Positions 15,114 to 23,902 of a stretch of DNA of 45,901 nucleotides are shown one piece after another (positions within the stretch are counted from its first letter, which is position 1; each line of letters begins with the position of its first letter). The notes under the pieces were generated by a model. It saw nothing but the letters and a program-made list of their open reading frames with translations, did not search any database and had not been told where the DNA came from. Source of the stretch: Cytophagaceae bacterium UBA6715 (GTDB lineage: Bacteria; Bacteroidota; Bacteroidia; Cytophagales; Spirosomataceae); NCBI GenBank assembly GCA_002454335.1, contig DKIP01000012.1:29480-75380 (forward strand). Direction: 5' to 3'. The translations under genes were made by a program, and so were the position numbers.

Positions 15114-18100
15114 ATGCAGAAGCCATCTATATACGAACAATTACGCCAACGGATTTTAGTCCTAGATGGCGCAATGGGTTCATTGATTCAAGAATATAAG
15201 TTATCAGATGCCGATTACCGTGGCGAACGTTTCAAGGATTTTCCTCATGAAGTCAAGGGGAACAATGACTTGTTGTCGATAACGCGACCGGATGTCATCA
15301 AAGAAATTCATGCCAAATATTTTGAAGCGGGTGCTGATATCGCAGAAACGAATACCTTTTCGGGGACTTCCATCGCAATGGCCGATTACCACATGGAGGA
15401 TTTGGTGTATGAATTAAATTACGAATCTGCGAAAATTGCGCGTGAGGTTGCCGATGAATTTACAGCGAAAACTCCACATAAGCCGCGTTACGTGGCGGGA
15501 TCTATTGGTCCCACGAACCGTACACTTTCTTTATCTCCAGACGTGAATGATCCGGGATATCGTGCGGTTACCTTTGATGAATTGGTAGAAGCTTATACAG
15601 AGCAAGTGCGCGGATTAGTGGATGGAGGAGCGGATGTATTGTTGGTCGAAACCGTGTTTGATACGCTTAACGCCAAAGCCGCGTTGTTTGCCATCGACGA
15701 GTTTTTCAAAACAAATCCGAGCAAACCTTATTTGCCTGTCATGGTTTCAGGAACCATCACGGATGCATCTGGTCGGACTTTATCCGGACAAACGACAGAA
15801 GCATTTTTAACTTCCATCTCGCACATGCCGCTCATGTCAGTGGGCTTAAACTGTGCACTTGGAGCCGATTTGATGCGTCCTTATGTTAAGACCTTAAACG
15901 ATAAATCACCATTTTACGTTTCTGCTCACCCGAATGCGGGTTTGCCGAATGAAATGGGTGAATACGATCAGAGCCCAGAACAAATGGCTGTGGTTATTGA
16001 GGACTTTTTGCAAAATGGGTTTGTCAATATTATTGGAGGATGTTGCGGAACGACGCCTGCACACATTCGGGCAATCGCCGAAGTCGCTGCGAAATATGCA
16101 CCCCATCAATTACCCGTTTCAGGTCATAATCAAAAGCTTTCAGGTTTAGAGCCTTTAGAAATTACGGAGCTGACCAATTTTGTCAATGTAGGTGAGCGTT
16201 GTAATGTAACCGGCTCTAAGAAATTTGCCCGTTTGATACGTGAGGAGAATTTCGAGGAAGCCATTGCTGTTGCTCGGGAGCAAGTTGATGGGGGAGCCCA
16301 GATTTTGGACATCAACATGGATGAAGGGATGATTGATGGCGTGAAAATGATGCCACAATTCTTGAATTTATTGATGGCAGAGCCTGATATCGCACGTTTA
16401 CCGATCATGATTGACTCCTCTAAATGGGAGGTGATTGAAGCGGGATTGAAATGTGTGCAAGGTAAATCCGTTGTAAATTCCATTTCCTTGAAGGAGGGAG
16501 AGGCTCGTTTCATCGAACTCGCGCACAAAGTCAAGCAATACGGTGCCTCTGTTGTTGTTATGGCCTTTGACGAGGCTGGACAAGCCGACTCGTATGAGCG
16601 CCGCATCGAAATTTGTGAAAGAGCTTATCGGATTTTAGTGGACGAAGTAGGTTTTCCTGCCGAAGATATCATTTTTGACCCCAATATTTTAACGGTTGCC
16701 ACGGGAATCGAGGAGCATAATAATTATGCCATTGATTTCATTAATGCAACGAAATGGATTAAGGAAAATCTGCCGCTTGCCAAAGTATCGGGTGGCGTTT
16801 CGAATATTTCTTTCTCTTTCCGTGGAAACGAACCCGTTCGGGAAGCGATGCATACCGTCTTTTTATACCACGCTATCAAAGCGGGTATGGATATGGGTAT
16901 CGTGAATGCTAGCCAATTAGGTGTGTATGATCAAATTGAACAACCACTTCGTGATTTGTGTGAAGATGTCTTGTTGAATCGCAATGCAGAAGCGACAGAG
17001 AAATTGGTGAATTTCGCCGAAACTGTAAAATCGGTAGGTAAAGAAGCCGTTGTTGATGATGCTTGGCGTTCATTGCCTGTAAACAAACGTTTGGAACACG
17101 CGCTAATCAAAGGCTTAACCGAATTTATTGATGAAGATGTAGAAGAAGCACGCACACAAGTTGAACGTCCGATTCAGGTAATTGAAGGACCTTTAATGGA
17201 CGGTATGAACGTTGTGGGCGACTTGTTTGGCGAAGGAAAAATGTTCTTGCCCCAAGTGGTGAAATCGGCACGTGTCATGAAAAAGGCTGTTGCTTATTTA
17301 TTGCCTTTTATTGAAGCGGAAAAGCAAGGGGGCGAGAGTTCTTCTGCAGGTAAAATACTTTTAGCGACGGTTAAGGGAGATGTGCATGATATTGGTAAAA
17401 ACATTGTAGGTGTTGTTTTGGCTTGTAATAATTATGAGGTTATCGACATCGGTGTGATGGTTTCCTGTGAGAAAATTTTGGCCGCAGCGAAAGAACACAA
17501 TGTAGATATCATCGGTTTATCGGGCTTGATTACGCCATCTCTAGATGAGATGGTTTATGTTGCCAAAGAAATGGAACGCCAAGGGTTCAAAGTGCCTTTG
17601 TTGATCGGTGGTGCAACGACCTCTCGTATCCATACGGCTGTGAAAATTGATCCACATTATAGTGGACCTGTAATACATGTGTTGGATGCATCTCGTTCGG
17701 TTCCTGTAGCTGGACGATTATTACAAAGTGATTTGACTTCGCAAGAAATCTTCAATGAGATTAAGCAGGAATATGCTGAATTGCGAGTTTCGCATGCTGC
17801 ACGCCAACAAGAGAAAAACTATTTGTCGATCGAACAAGCGCGTCAAAAGCCATCTGGTATTGATTGGACAGGGTTTAAAGCCTCTAAGCCAAGCTTCCTA
17901 GGGGTTAAATACTTCCAAGATTATGATTTAGCAGAAATCGCGAAGTACATCGATTGGACTCCTTTCTTCTCCACTTGGCAATTGTCGGGCAAATACCCGC
18001 GTATATTCGAAAATGAGACCATTGGTCAAGAAGCAAGAAAATTATTCAATGATGCGCAAGCCTTGTTGAAGGAAATTGTTGATAATAAACTATTGACAGC

Positions 18101-18875
18101 CAAAGCTGCCTTGGGCTTCTTTCCAGCAAACAGTTTTGGGGATGATATCGTTTTGCATGATATCGTTGAAAAAGTCAAAGAAGTCCCTTGTGATAAACAT
18201 GGTGTTCATACCCATATGGAATATGATGTCATTCGCAAGGATGAAACATCGGATTCAAGTGCTTGGTTGCATCATTTACGCCAACAAGGACAGAAGTCGG
18301 CAAGCTTGCCAAACCGTTGTTTGAGTGATTTTGTTGCTCCATTACAAAGTGGAGAGACGGATTATGTAGGAGCTTTTGCTGTGACTACGGGTATTGGAAT
18401 CGAGGTATTATTGGAGCGGTTTGAAAAGCAGCATGATGATTATAATTCGATCATGGTGAAGGCCTTGGCGGATCGTTTAGCGGAAGCTTTTGCTGAATTA
18501 ATGCATGAGCGTGTGCGCAAGGAATTTTGGGCTTATGCAGCTGATGAAACGTTTAGTAATGAAGAGTTAATTTCGGAGAAATACCAAGGGATTCGTCCGG
18601 CACCCGGTTATCCGGCATGTCCAGATCATACGGAAAAGAAACGCTTATTTGAATTGTTGGACGCTGAGAAACAGTTGGGTATTGAGCTGACTGAGAGCTA
18701 TGCGATGCATCCTGCTTCATCAGTTTCCGGTTTCTATTTCTCACATCCAGAAAGTACGTATTTTGGTTTAGGTAAAATCGCCAAAGATCAAGTTGTAGAT
18801 TATGCTACTCGTAAAGGAATGTCTGTAGAAGAGATTGAGCGCTGGTTAAGTCCCGTTTTAACCTATGATGTTTAG
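15114..18875 (+). CDS. metH: Cobalamin-dependent methionine synthase, full length
   Basis: From the ATG at 15114 (MQKPSIYEQL) the protein has 1253 residues, the usual length for a complete MetH. All four modules are visible in order. The homocysteine domain has the zinc cysteines (VGLNCALG near 15842-15865 and GGCCGTT near 16036-16056). The pterin domain begins at NVGERCNVTGSKKF (near 16184). The cobalamin domain has DVHDIGKN (near 17380-17403), whose histidine binds cobalt. The AdoMet activation domain has RPAPGYPACPDH near 18595-18630. It transfers methyl from methyl-tetrahydrofolate to homocysteine in the cytoplasm. metF follows after 6 bases, so the methyl donor supply and use are cotranscribed. 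There is no room for a cobalamin riboswitch upstream. Confidence 0.96.
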   Translation: MQKPSIYEQLRQRILVLDGAMGSLIQEYKLSDADYRGERFKDFPHEVKGNNDLLSITRPDVIKEIHAKYFEAGADIAETNTFSGTSIAMADYHMEDLVYELNYESAKIAREVADEFTAKTPHKPRYVAGSIGPTNRTLSLSPDVNDPGYRAVTFDELVEAYTEQVRGLVDGGADVLLVETVFDTLNAKAALFAIDEFFKTNPSKPYLPVMVSGTITDASGRTLSGQTTEAFLTSISHMPLMSVGLNCALGADLMRPYVKTLNDKSPFYVSAHPNAGLPNEMGEYDQSPEQMAVVIEDFLQNGFVNIIGGCCGTTPAHIRAIAEVAAKYAPHQLPVSGHNQKLSGLEPLEITELTNFVNVGERCNVTGSKKFARLIREENFEEAIAVAREQVDGGAQILDINMDEGMIDGVKMMPQFLNLLMAEPDIARLPIMIDSSKWEVIEAGLKCVQGKSVVNSISLKEGEARFIELAHKVKQYGASVVVMAFDEAGQADSYERRIEICERAYRILVDEVGFPAEDIIFDPNILTVATGIEEHNNYAIDFINATKWIKENLPLAKVSGGVSNISFSFRGNEPVREAMHTVFLYHAIKAGMDMGIVNASQLGVYDQIEQPLRDLCEDVLLNRNAEATEKLVNFAETVKSVGKEAVVDDAWRSLPVNKRLEHALIKGLTEFIDEDVEEARTQVERPIQVIEGPLMDGMNVVGDLFGEGKMFLPQVVKSARVMKKAVAYLLPFIEAEKQGGESSSAGKILLATVKGDVHDIGKNIVGVVLACNNYEVIDIGVMVSCEKILAAAKEHNVDIIGLSGLITPSLDEMVYVAKEMERQGFKVPLLIGGATTSRIHTAVKIDPHYSGPVIHVLDASRSVPVAGRLLQSDLTSQEIFNEIKQEYAELRVSHAARQQEKNYLSIEQARQKPSGIDWTGFKASKPSFLGVKYFQDYDLAEIAKYIDWTPFFSTWQLSGKYPRIFENETIGQEARKLFNDAQALLKEIVDNKLLTAKAALGFFPANSFGDDIVLHDIVEKVKEVPCDKHGVHTHMEYDVIRKDETSDSSAWLHHLRQQGQKSASLPNRCLSDFVAPLQSGETDYVGAFAVTTGIGIEVLLERFEKQHDDYNSIMVKALADRLAEAFAELMHERVRKEFWAYAADETFSNEELISEKYQGIRPAPGYPACPDHTEKKRLFELLDAEKQLGIELTESYAMHPASSVSGFYFSHPESTYFGLGKIAKDQVVDYATRKGMSVEEIERWLSPVLTYDV

Positions 18876-18881
18876 ATTTAT

Positions 18882-19835
18882 ATGACAAAAATTACGGAAT
18901 ATTTAGCTGAGGCAAAGGGTAAAACCCTCTTTTCGATCGAGATAATTCCCCCGATGAAAGGCCAACATTTGGGTGAATTGGTTTCGCACATTGAGCCTTT
19001 GATGGAGTTTAATCCGCCTTTTATTGAGGTGACTTATCACCGGGAAGAATACATCGAGAAATCCGTAGACGGTATTCTCAAGCGTATTCCGATTCGTAAA
19101 CGCCCGGGGACCTTGGGAATTTGTGCTGCTATTATGCAGAAATTTAAGGTTGAGGCGGTTCCACACGTGATTTGCGGTGGATTTACCAAAGAAGAAACGG
19201 AAGACTTTCTAATCGACTTACATTATTTAGGCATCGAAAATGCTTTAGTATTACGTGGTGACCAGGAAAAAGGGGAGGAGCGTTTTATTCCCAAGCCGGG
19301 TGGGCACGCATATGCGAATGAATTGGTGGCGCAGGTTCATGCCATGAATCAAGGGATTTTATTGCATGAGGAGACTGAGTCTTTGCCAACTAATTTCTGT
19401 ATCGGAGTTGCGGCCTATCCTGAAAAGCATTTCGAGGCTGTTTCTTTGGAGGCGGATATGTGCTATTTAAAACAAAAAGTAGATGCTGGAGCAGATTATA
19501 TTGTGACACAAATGTTCTTCAATAATCAGCATTACTTTGATTTTGTAGAGAAATGTCGGGCCATGAATATTCATGTACCTATCATTCCAGGTTTAAAGCC
19601 TTTAGCAACAGCACGACAATTGGAAATTTTGCCTGAAATATTCCACTTAGAGATGCCCGAAGCATTAACTTCTGAAGCAAAAAAATGTGCGAATAATGCG
19701 GCAATTAAGCAATTAGGAATTGAATGGGCAGTCCAACAAGGCAAAGAATTGATTCAAGCAGGGGTTCCTGCTTTGCATTTCTACACCATGAGTAAGTCGG
19801 ACAGTGTGCATGCCATTGCCTCGCAATTGTTCTAG
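18882..19835 (+). CDS. metF: Methylenetetrahydrofolate reductase
   Basis: The 317-residue protein is a standard MetF TIM-barrel flavoprotein. It opens with FSIEIIPPMKG (the glutamate that acts in catalysis), and continues with FIEVTYHREEY, IPHVICGGFTKEE-type strand (VPHVICGG), NALVLRGDQEKGE, GVAAYPEKHFEA and GADYIVTQMFFNNQHYFDFV. It reduces methylene-THF to methyl-THF for MetH, which is encoded 6 bases upstream. The stop TAG at 19833-19835 lies in a CTAG shared with the stop of the convergent HNH gene. Confidence 0.95.
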   Translation: MTKITEYLAEAKGKTLFSIEIIPPMKGQHLGELVSHIEPLMEFNPPFIEVTYHREEYIEKSVDGILKRIPIRKRPGTLGICAAIMQKFKVEAVPHVICGGFTKEETEDFLIDLHYLGIENALVLRGDQEKGEERFIPKPGGHAYANELVAQVHAMNQGILLHEETESLPTNFCIGVAAYPEKHFEAVSLEADMCYLKQKVDAGADYIVTQMFFNNQHYFDFVEKCRAMNIHVPIIPGLKPLATARQLEILPEIFHLEMPEALTSEAKKCANNAAIKQLGIEWAVQQGKELIQAGVPALHFYTMSKSDSVHAIASQLF

Positions 19836-20362
19836 CTCACATGCTTCCAGTTTTCACCTTTTTTAATGCGCGTTACCTGCGTTGAGGTGATACCAAATTG
19901 CTTGGCAATCATTTTAGGTCTGCTTTTTCCTGAGCGTAAAAGTTGTTTGATGATTTTGACCTTGCCCGGATTCAGTTTATAATGGCTTCCTGTTTCCGGT
20001 TTACGTTTGTTTAAAATTCCCGGATTTTGCTTATTATGCTTAGTTAGTTCTGCTCGAGTCACCCATTGAAGATTCTCTGCATTATTATTCATTTTATCAA
20101 AGTCTCTGTGTATAACAAATTGTTCCGCTGTAGATTTTTGCTGAACGAAATGCAATGCCACTAATTTATGCAGGTAATAATTGAAATGTTCGGTACCAAT
20201 GCGGATATTCAGCGTTCGATACCCTTGAATACTCGACCCTTGTAGGATTTTTTGATGCCGATTTCGGATTCGTCCAAAATTTGAGACTTCATAAATTTGA
20301 TCAGTTGGTATAGGCAAATCGATAAATGCCCATTTTTCCGCCCAGATTGTGCGTGTTAGCAT
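19832..20362 (-). CDS. Free-standing NUMOD4/HNH endonuclease-like protein with C-terminal HTH
   Basis: The 176-residue protein has three parts. Residues 8-36 contain WAFIDLPIPTDQIYEVSNFGRIRN, the NUMOD4 DNA-binding motif of homing-type nucleases. Residues 60-105 hold LHKLVALHF and FVIHRDFDKMNNNAENLQWVT, an HNH nuclease core of the type seen in phage and intron-encoded nucleases (H...N..N.L.W). Residues 145-176 read RPKMIAKQFGITSTQVTRIKKG, a resolvase-like helix-turn-helix. There is no intron, intein or phage context around it; it sits between metF and a CoA-binding protein. The first histidine of the canonical HNH dyad (usually HHID) reads IHRD, so activity needs checking. Confidence 0.75.
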   Translation of the reverse strand: MLTRTIWAEKWAFIDLPIPTDQIYEVSNFGRIRNRHQKILQGSSIQGYRTLNIRIGTEHFNYYLHKLVALHFVQQKSTAEQFVIHRDFDKMNNNAENLQWVTRAELTKHNKQNPGILNKRKPETGSHYKLNPGKVKIIKQLLRSGKSRPKMIAKQFGITSTQVTRIKKGENWKHVS

Positions 20363-20451
20363 ATTGATATAGATTAGTGGTTGTCATTGTGGGTGAAACT
20401 ACATTAAATACGTGAGATATTTCACTAATATTGTACCAATAAACTGATAAT

Positions 20452-20808
20452 ATGCGCGTCTTAGTCTACGGTGCTTCCATAAATCCAGCTCGATATGCCT
20501 ATATCGCAACAAATTTATTGTTGGAGAAAGGGCATGAAGTGTTTTTGGTTGGGATAAAAAAAGGGGAGGTTGCTGGAATTAGCATTCAACAAAATCAACC
20601 AATCATTCCTGAAATCGATACAGTGACGTTGTACGTGGGGCCAGCGCACCAACAAGATTTGTTGGCCTATTTCAAACAATTAAGTCCCAAGCGCGTAATC
20701 TTTAATCCGGGTACCGAAAACCCGACTTTGATGGAAGAACTAAGCAAATGGGGGATTGAAGTAGAAGAGGCCTGCACGCTTGTGATGCTGCATACAGGCC
20801 AATTCTGA
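20452..20808 (+). CDS. CoA-binding domain protein (YccU-like)
   Basis: The 118-residue protein is a single Rossmann-type CoA-binding domain: VYGASINPARYAYIATNLLLEKGHEVFLVG (residues 4-33) with the nucleotide-binding GAS..P motif, then VTLYVGPAHQQDLL and KRVIFNPGTENPTLMEEL near 84, ending with EEACTLVML. Small stand-alone members such as YccU bind CoA or related nucleotides, with no proven reaction. It is convergent with purS, with one base between the stops. Confidence 0.8.
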   Translation: MRVLVYGASINPARYAYIATNLLLEKGHEVFLVGIKKGEVAGISIQQNQPIIPEIDTVTLYVGPAHQQDLLAYFKQLSPKRVIFNPGTENPTLMEELSKWGIEVEEACTLVMLHTGQF

Positions 20809-20809
20809 A

Positions 20810-21061
20810 TTAGATCGCTGTTAGCGTAAATTCGAATTCTTCCATAATGAGGTTCGCTAATAATTTCTTGCAAGCCTCCGTTACTATTTCATTTGCCGCC
20901 GCTTCAGTAGCTGCCTCTAATTGCAAAGTAATATGCTTTCCAATACGAACATCTGCTACTTGTGTGATGTTTAGGTTTTGTAAGCCAATGCGAACTGCTT
21001 TTCCTTGAGGGTCAAGAATTTCTTTTTGTGGCATTACATTGATTTCGGCGATGAATTTCAT
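20810..21061 (-). CDS. purS: Phosphoribosylformylglycinamidine synthase subunit PurS
   Basis: The 83-residue protein is a typical PurS: FIAEINVMPQKEILDPQGKA at the N-terminus (residues 3-22), AVRIGLQNLNITQVADVRIGKHI and a terminal helix with CKKLLANLIMEEF. PurS bridges PurL and PurQ in the small-subunit form of FGAM synthase in purine synthesis. purL and purQ are not in the window. Its start overlaps the end of pssA by 4 bases, so it is read from the same transcript although the functions are unrelated. Confidence 0.88.
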   Translation of the reverse strand: MKFIAEINVMPQKEILDPQGKAVRIGLQNLNITQVADVRIGKHITLQLEAATEAAANEIVTEACKKLLANLIMEEFEFTLTAI

Positions 21062-21774
21062 TTTTGAAAGGATTTATTTAACGAAAGAATACCTGATAAA
21101 GCAATATAGGATATCACCAAAACAGGGAAAGCTGCAAATTTAAGCATTACTAGCATAGCAACGCAATAAATTAAAAATAAGTATCGACTTTGATTGTCGG
21201 CCCAAGTCCAAGTCTTAAATTTGAAAGCCATGAGTGGTAATTCAGATACCAACAAATAACTCATCAAAATGCTATAAATCAAAAGGCCTTTGTATTGTAA
21301 TATGTAGGCCGTGTATTCGGGTTGGAAATGCAAAATGAGTGGTAATGACGCAACAAGCAATCCATTTGCTGGTGTGGGCACACCAATAAACGAGTCGGTT
21401 TGTCTGGTGTCAATGTTGAATTTGGCTAATCGATATGCCGACATTAATGCTAAAGAAAACACCAGAAACGGCTTGTAGAATCCAAAAGGTCCAACAGTAC
21501 ATTGCGCGCCACAACTTTGTTCCACTAAATTTAATAACATAAAGCTGGGAAGGATACCAAAAGAAACGACATCAGCTAGGGAATCTAACTCTTTTCCTAA
21601 TTCGGAATAGGCGTGTAATAATCGAGCAAGAAAACCGTCTAGAAAATCACAGACCAACGAAATGAAAATGCAATACGATGCAAATAACACATTGCCTTGC
21701 ATAACAAAATACAAACCCATGCAACCTGCTAAGAGATTTCCTAAGGTCAATAAATTAGGGATTTCTTTTTTCAT
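21058..21774 (-). CDS. pssA: CDP-diacylglycerol-serine O-phosphatidyltransferase
   Basis: The 238-residue membrane protein carries the complete CDP-alcohol phosphotransferase motif DG(x2)AR(x8)G(x3)D(x3)D: DGFLAR near residue 46, G at 61 and the two metal-binding aspartates of ELDSLAD near 65-69. Around six to eight hydrophobic helices follow. The N-terminal NLLTLGNLLAGCMGLYF is typical of the PssA type II branch. It makes phosphatidylserine, the precursor of phosphatidylethanolamine, in the inner membrane. It overlaps both neighbours (purS and the MBL hydrolase) by 4 bases. Confidence 0.92.
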   Translation of the reverse strand: MKKEIPNLLTLGNLLAGCMGLYFVMQGNVLFASYCIFISLVCDFLDGFLARLLHAYSELGKELDSLADVVSFGILPSFMLLNLVEQSCGAQCTVGPFGFYKPFLVFSLALMSAYRLAKFNIDTRQTDSFIGVPTPANGLLVASLPLILHFQPEYTAYILQYKGLLIYSILMSYLLVSELPLMAFKFKTWTWADNQSRYLFLIYCVAMLVMLKFAAFPVLVISYIALSGILSLNKSFQK

Positions 21775-22412
21775 GCTTTGACAAATGGATTAGCTATTTT
21801 TTCTTCCTCGATACGCGTAGAAGGACCATGCCCCGGAAATACAATCGTTTCTCCTGGCAAGGTGTATAGTTGTGTTTTGATGCTATTTATGAGGTCTGCG
21901 TGATTGCACAAAGGGAAATCCGTCCGACCAATACTTCGTTTAAATAATACGTCTCCTCCAAATACCCAGCCCTTAGATGCTTCGTAAAAAGCAACATGCC
22001 CAGGTGCATGCCCTGGGACAAATAGAACCTTGAAGTTCATTTCGCCAATTTGGATTTGTTCATCGTTTACTAGCCAACGGTCTACTTCGGCCTTTTGAAA
22101 ATGTGGAAATCCATACACTTGTGCACGATTCGATGCATCGTCCAACAGGGGTTTATCGAAAGGATGTAGGCAAAATGGAATTTGGTAGGTTTGTTGGAAA
22201 TAAGCAACACCCAGCACATGGTCAATGTGCGCATGGGTATTCAAGATATATTGAAGCTTAATTCCTTTTGATTCGATGAAATCATGCAATTCTTTTCGTT
22301 CATCATATGTATAGCAACCTGGGTCAATGATAACACCCATTCCGGCATCATCCCACACCAAATAGGAGTTCTCTTGGAAAGGATTGCAGGTAAAGGATTT
22401 TTGATGAATCAC
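21771..22412 (-). CDS. MBL-fold metallo-hydrolase (glyoxalase II-like)
   Basis: The 213-residue protein shows the metallo-beta-lactamase signature LNTHAHIDHVLG (residues 57-68), with later ligands in VPGHAPGHVAFYE near 132, GDVLFKRSIGRTDFP near 154 (the bridging aspartate) and VFPGHGPSTRIEEE near 192. The layout is that of glyoxalase II-like and persulfide dioxygenase-like hydrolases; the substrate is not defined by sequence. It overlaps pssA by 4 bases and is 30 bases after the methyltransferase gene. Confidence 0.87.
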   Translation of the reverse strand: MIHQKSFTCNPFQENSYLVWDDAGMGVIIDPGCYTYDERKELHDFIESKGIKLQYILNTHAHIDHVLGVAYFQQTYQIPFCLHPFDKPLLDDASNRAQVYGFPHFQKAEVDRWLVNDEQIQIGEMNFKVLFVPGHAPGHVAFYEASKGWVFGGDVLFKRSIGRTDFPLCNHADLINSIKTQLYTLPGETIVFPGHGPSTRIEEEKIANPFVKA

Positions 22413-22442
22413 GAAAAAATATTTTGGTGCAAATTACGAATT

Positions 22443-23144
22443 TTATGAGCGTCCCAATAGAAAGATGCAGGGTTTTTTGTGTAGATCTGGCTTTTCTTCC
22501 GACCACTGTTTCAGGGTTTTCGTTTGCGTAAATCCTGTAGGATCTTGAATAGTACAACCAATGGACAGCAATTGATTTCCGGGTAATTGTTGAATTAAAT
22601 CCTCTAGCATCGCATTGTTTCGGTAGGGTGTTTCGATGAAGAGTTGGGTTTCTCCCGATTTCTCCACGTCCTTTTGAAGCAATTCGATTCTTCGTATTCT
22701 AGCTGCGCGATCGATGGGTAAATAGCCATGAAAGCGAAACATTTGGCCCGAAAAGCCGGATGCCATTAATGCAAGTAGGATAGAGGAAGGGCCAACCAAA
22801 GGTAGAACTTCGATGCCTTTTTCTTGTGCAATGGCTACGGCTAATGCACCGGGATCTGCTACACCTGGGCAACCTGCTTCCGAAATGACACCGATGGTTT
22901 CAACGGAATTATATTTGTTGAAAAAGTCAGATACCGTTTTTCGGTCGGTATCCTTATTTAAAATTTCAAAGGTTAGCTCATCAATTTGAATGCCTAGTTT
23001 CAATTCGCTGATAAATCTGCGGGCAGTGCGAATATTTTCCACGAAAAAGTGTTTGCATTGTAAAACGGCTTGGCGGACTTCCTCTGGGAGTACTTGCGTT
23101 GCAGTTTGTTCTGCAATGGGGCAAGGGATGAGCACTAATTTCAT
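22443..23144 (-). CDS. RsmI-like SAM-dependent methyltransferase (tetrapyrrole methylase fold)
   Basis: Start set at the ATG at 23144 (MKLVLIPCPIAEQT), giving 233 residues; this start overlaps the stop of the upstream hydrolase (ATGA), which supports it. The protein resembles RsmI, the 16S rRNA C1402 ribose methyltransferase: FFVENIRTARRFIS near residue 34, GVISEAGCPGVADPG near 83, VLPLVGPSSILLALMASG near 110, FRFHGYLP and LFIETPYRN near 164. Bacteroidota usually have two such proteins; this short form with IPCPIAE instead of TPIGNL may be the second paralogue, so the rRNA target is uncertain. Confidence 0.82.
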   Translation of the reverse strand: MKLVLIPCPIAEQTATQVLPEEVRQAVLQCKHFFVENIRTARRFISELKLGIQIDELTFEILNKDTDRKTVSDFFNKYNSVETIGVISEAGCPGVADPGALAVAIAQEKGIEVLPLVGPSSILLALMASGFSGQMFRFHGYLPIDRAARIRRIELLQKDVEKSGETQLFIETPYRNNAMLEDLIQQLPGNQLLSIGCTIQDPTGFTQTKTLKQWSEEKPDLHKKPCIFLLGRS

Positions 23145-23902
23145 AAAATCTCTTTTAATGCTTGAACGAAAGCTTCCGGTTGGTCTGCTTGTACCCAATG
23201 TCCGGCATTCGGGATTTCAATTAATTCAAAGTTGGGGAATAGCTCAGCAATGTAGCGTTCGTCCTCCGGTTGAATATAATGTGAATTCCCACCTTTAATA
23301 AAATAGGTACTTGTTTCGCAGGCATTTTTAACGAACAATTCATGTCCTACCACATCGATGTTTTTGGAAATGACAGCTAAGTTGATGCGCCAAGCAAATT
23401 GGCCTTCGGCATTTCGATATAAGTTCTTGAGTAAAAATTGACGAACCCCTTCGTTTTCCTCGAAGCGCTTCATATGCTCGTTGGCATCGTTTCGAGATTG
23501 AATCGCTTGCAGGTCTACCGAATTTAAGCCAGCCAAAATTTGTGTATGGTGCACCGGGTAAAATTTGGGAGCAATATCCACCACGATGATTTTTTGCGCG
23601 ATTCCGGGATAATTTAGGCCAAATTGCATGACCGTTTTTCCGCCCATGGAATGCCCGATGATGATGGGATTTGCTAAAGCATGATCTTCGATGAACTCCA
23701 TTAGGTCGGCAGCCATGACCTGGTAGTCAAATTCATCCGCCCAAGGGGATTGACCATGGTTCCGTTGATCAAGTAAGAAAACGCGGTTGGTTTCAGCGAA
23801 AGCTTTGGCAATTCCTAACCAGTTATCAGAAGTTCCGAATATTCCATGTAGGATAATGATGGGTGTTCCCGTTGTACCAACGGTGCGGGCAAATAGTTTC
23901 AT
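23141..23902 (-). CDS. Alpha/beta hydrolase (YbfF-like esterase)
   Basis: The 253-residue protein is a compact alpha/beta hydrolase. LHGIFGTSDNW (18-28) forms the oxyanion region, LDQRNHGQSPWADEF near 44 is typical of the YbfF/ABHD11 group, GHSMGGKTVMQ near 83 holds the nucleophile serine, and the histidine is in IPNAGHWVQADQPE near 231. Members hydrolyse short acyl esters or acyl-CoA. The cap is short. It overlaps selD by one base and the methyltransferase by four, so it sits in a polycistronic unit. Confidence 0.85.
   Translation of the reverse strand: MKLFARTVGTTGTPIIILHGIFGTSDNWLGIAKAFAETNRVFLLDQRNHGQSPWADEFDYQVMAADLMEFIEDHALANPIIIGHSMGGKTVMQFGLNYPGIAQKIIVVDIAPKFYPVHHTQILAGLNSVDLQAIQSRNDANEHMKRFEENEGVRQFLLKNLYRNAEGQFAWRINLAVISKNIDVVGHELFVKNACETSTYFIKGGNSHYIQPEDERYIAELFPNFELIEIPNAGHWVQADQPEAFVQALKEIL

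Noticed and set aside
16130..16606. 158-residue minus-strand frame inside metH
   Set aside because: It is antisense to conserved metH sequence and has no recognisable features of its own.
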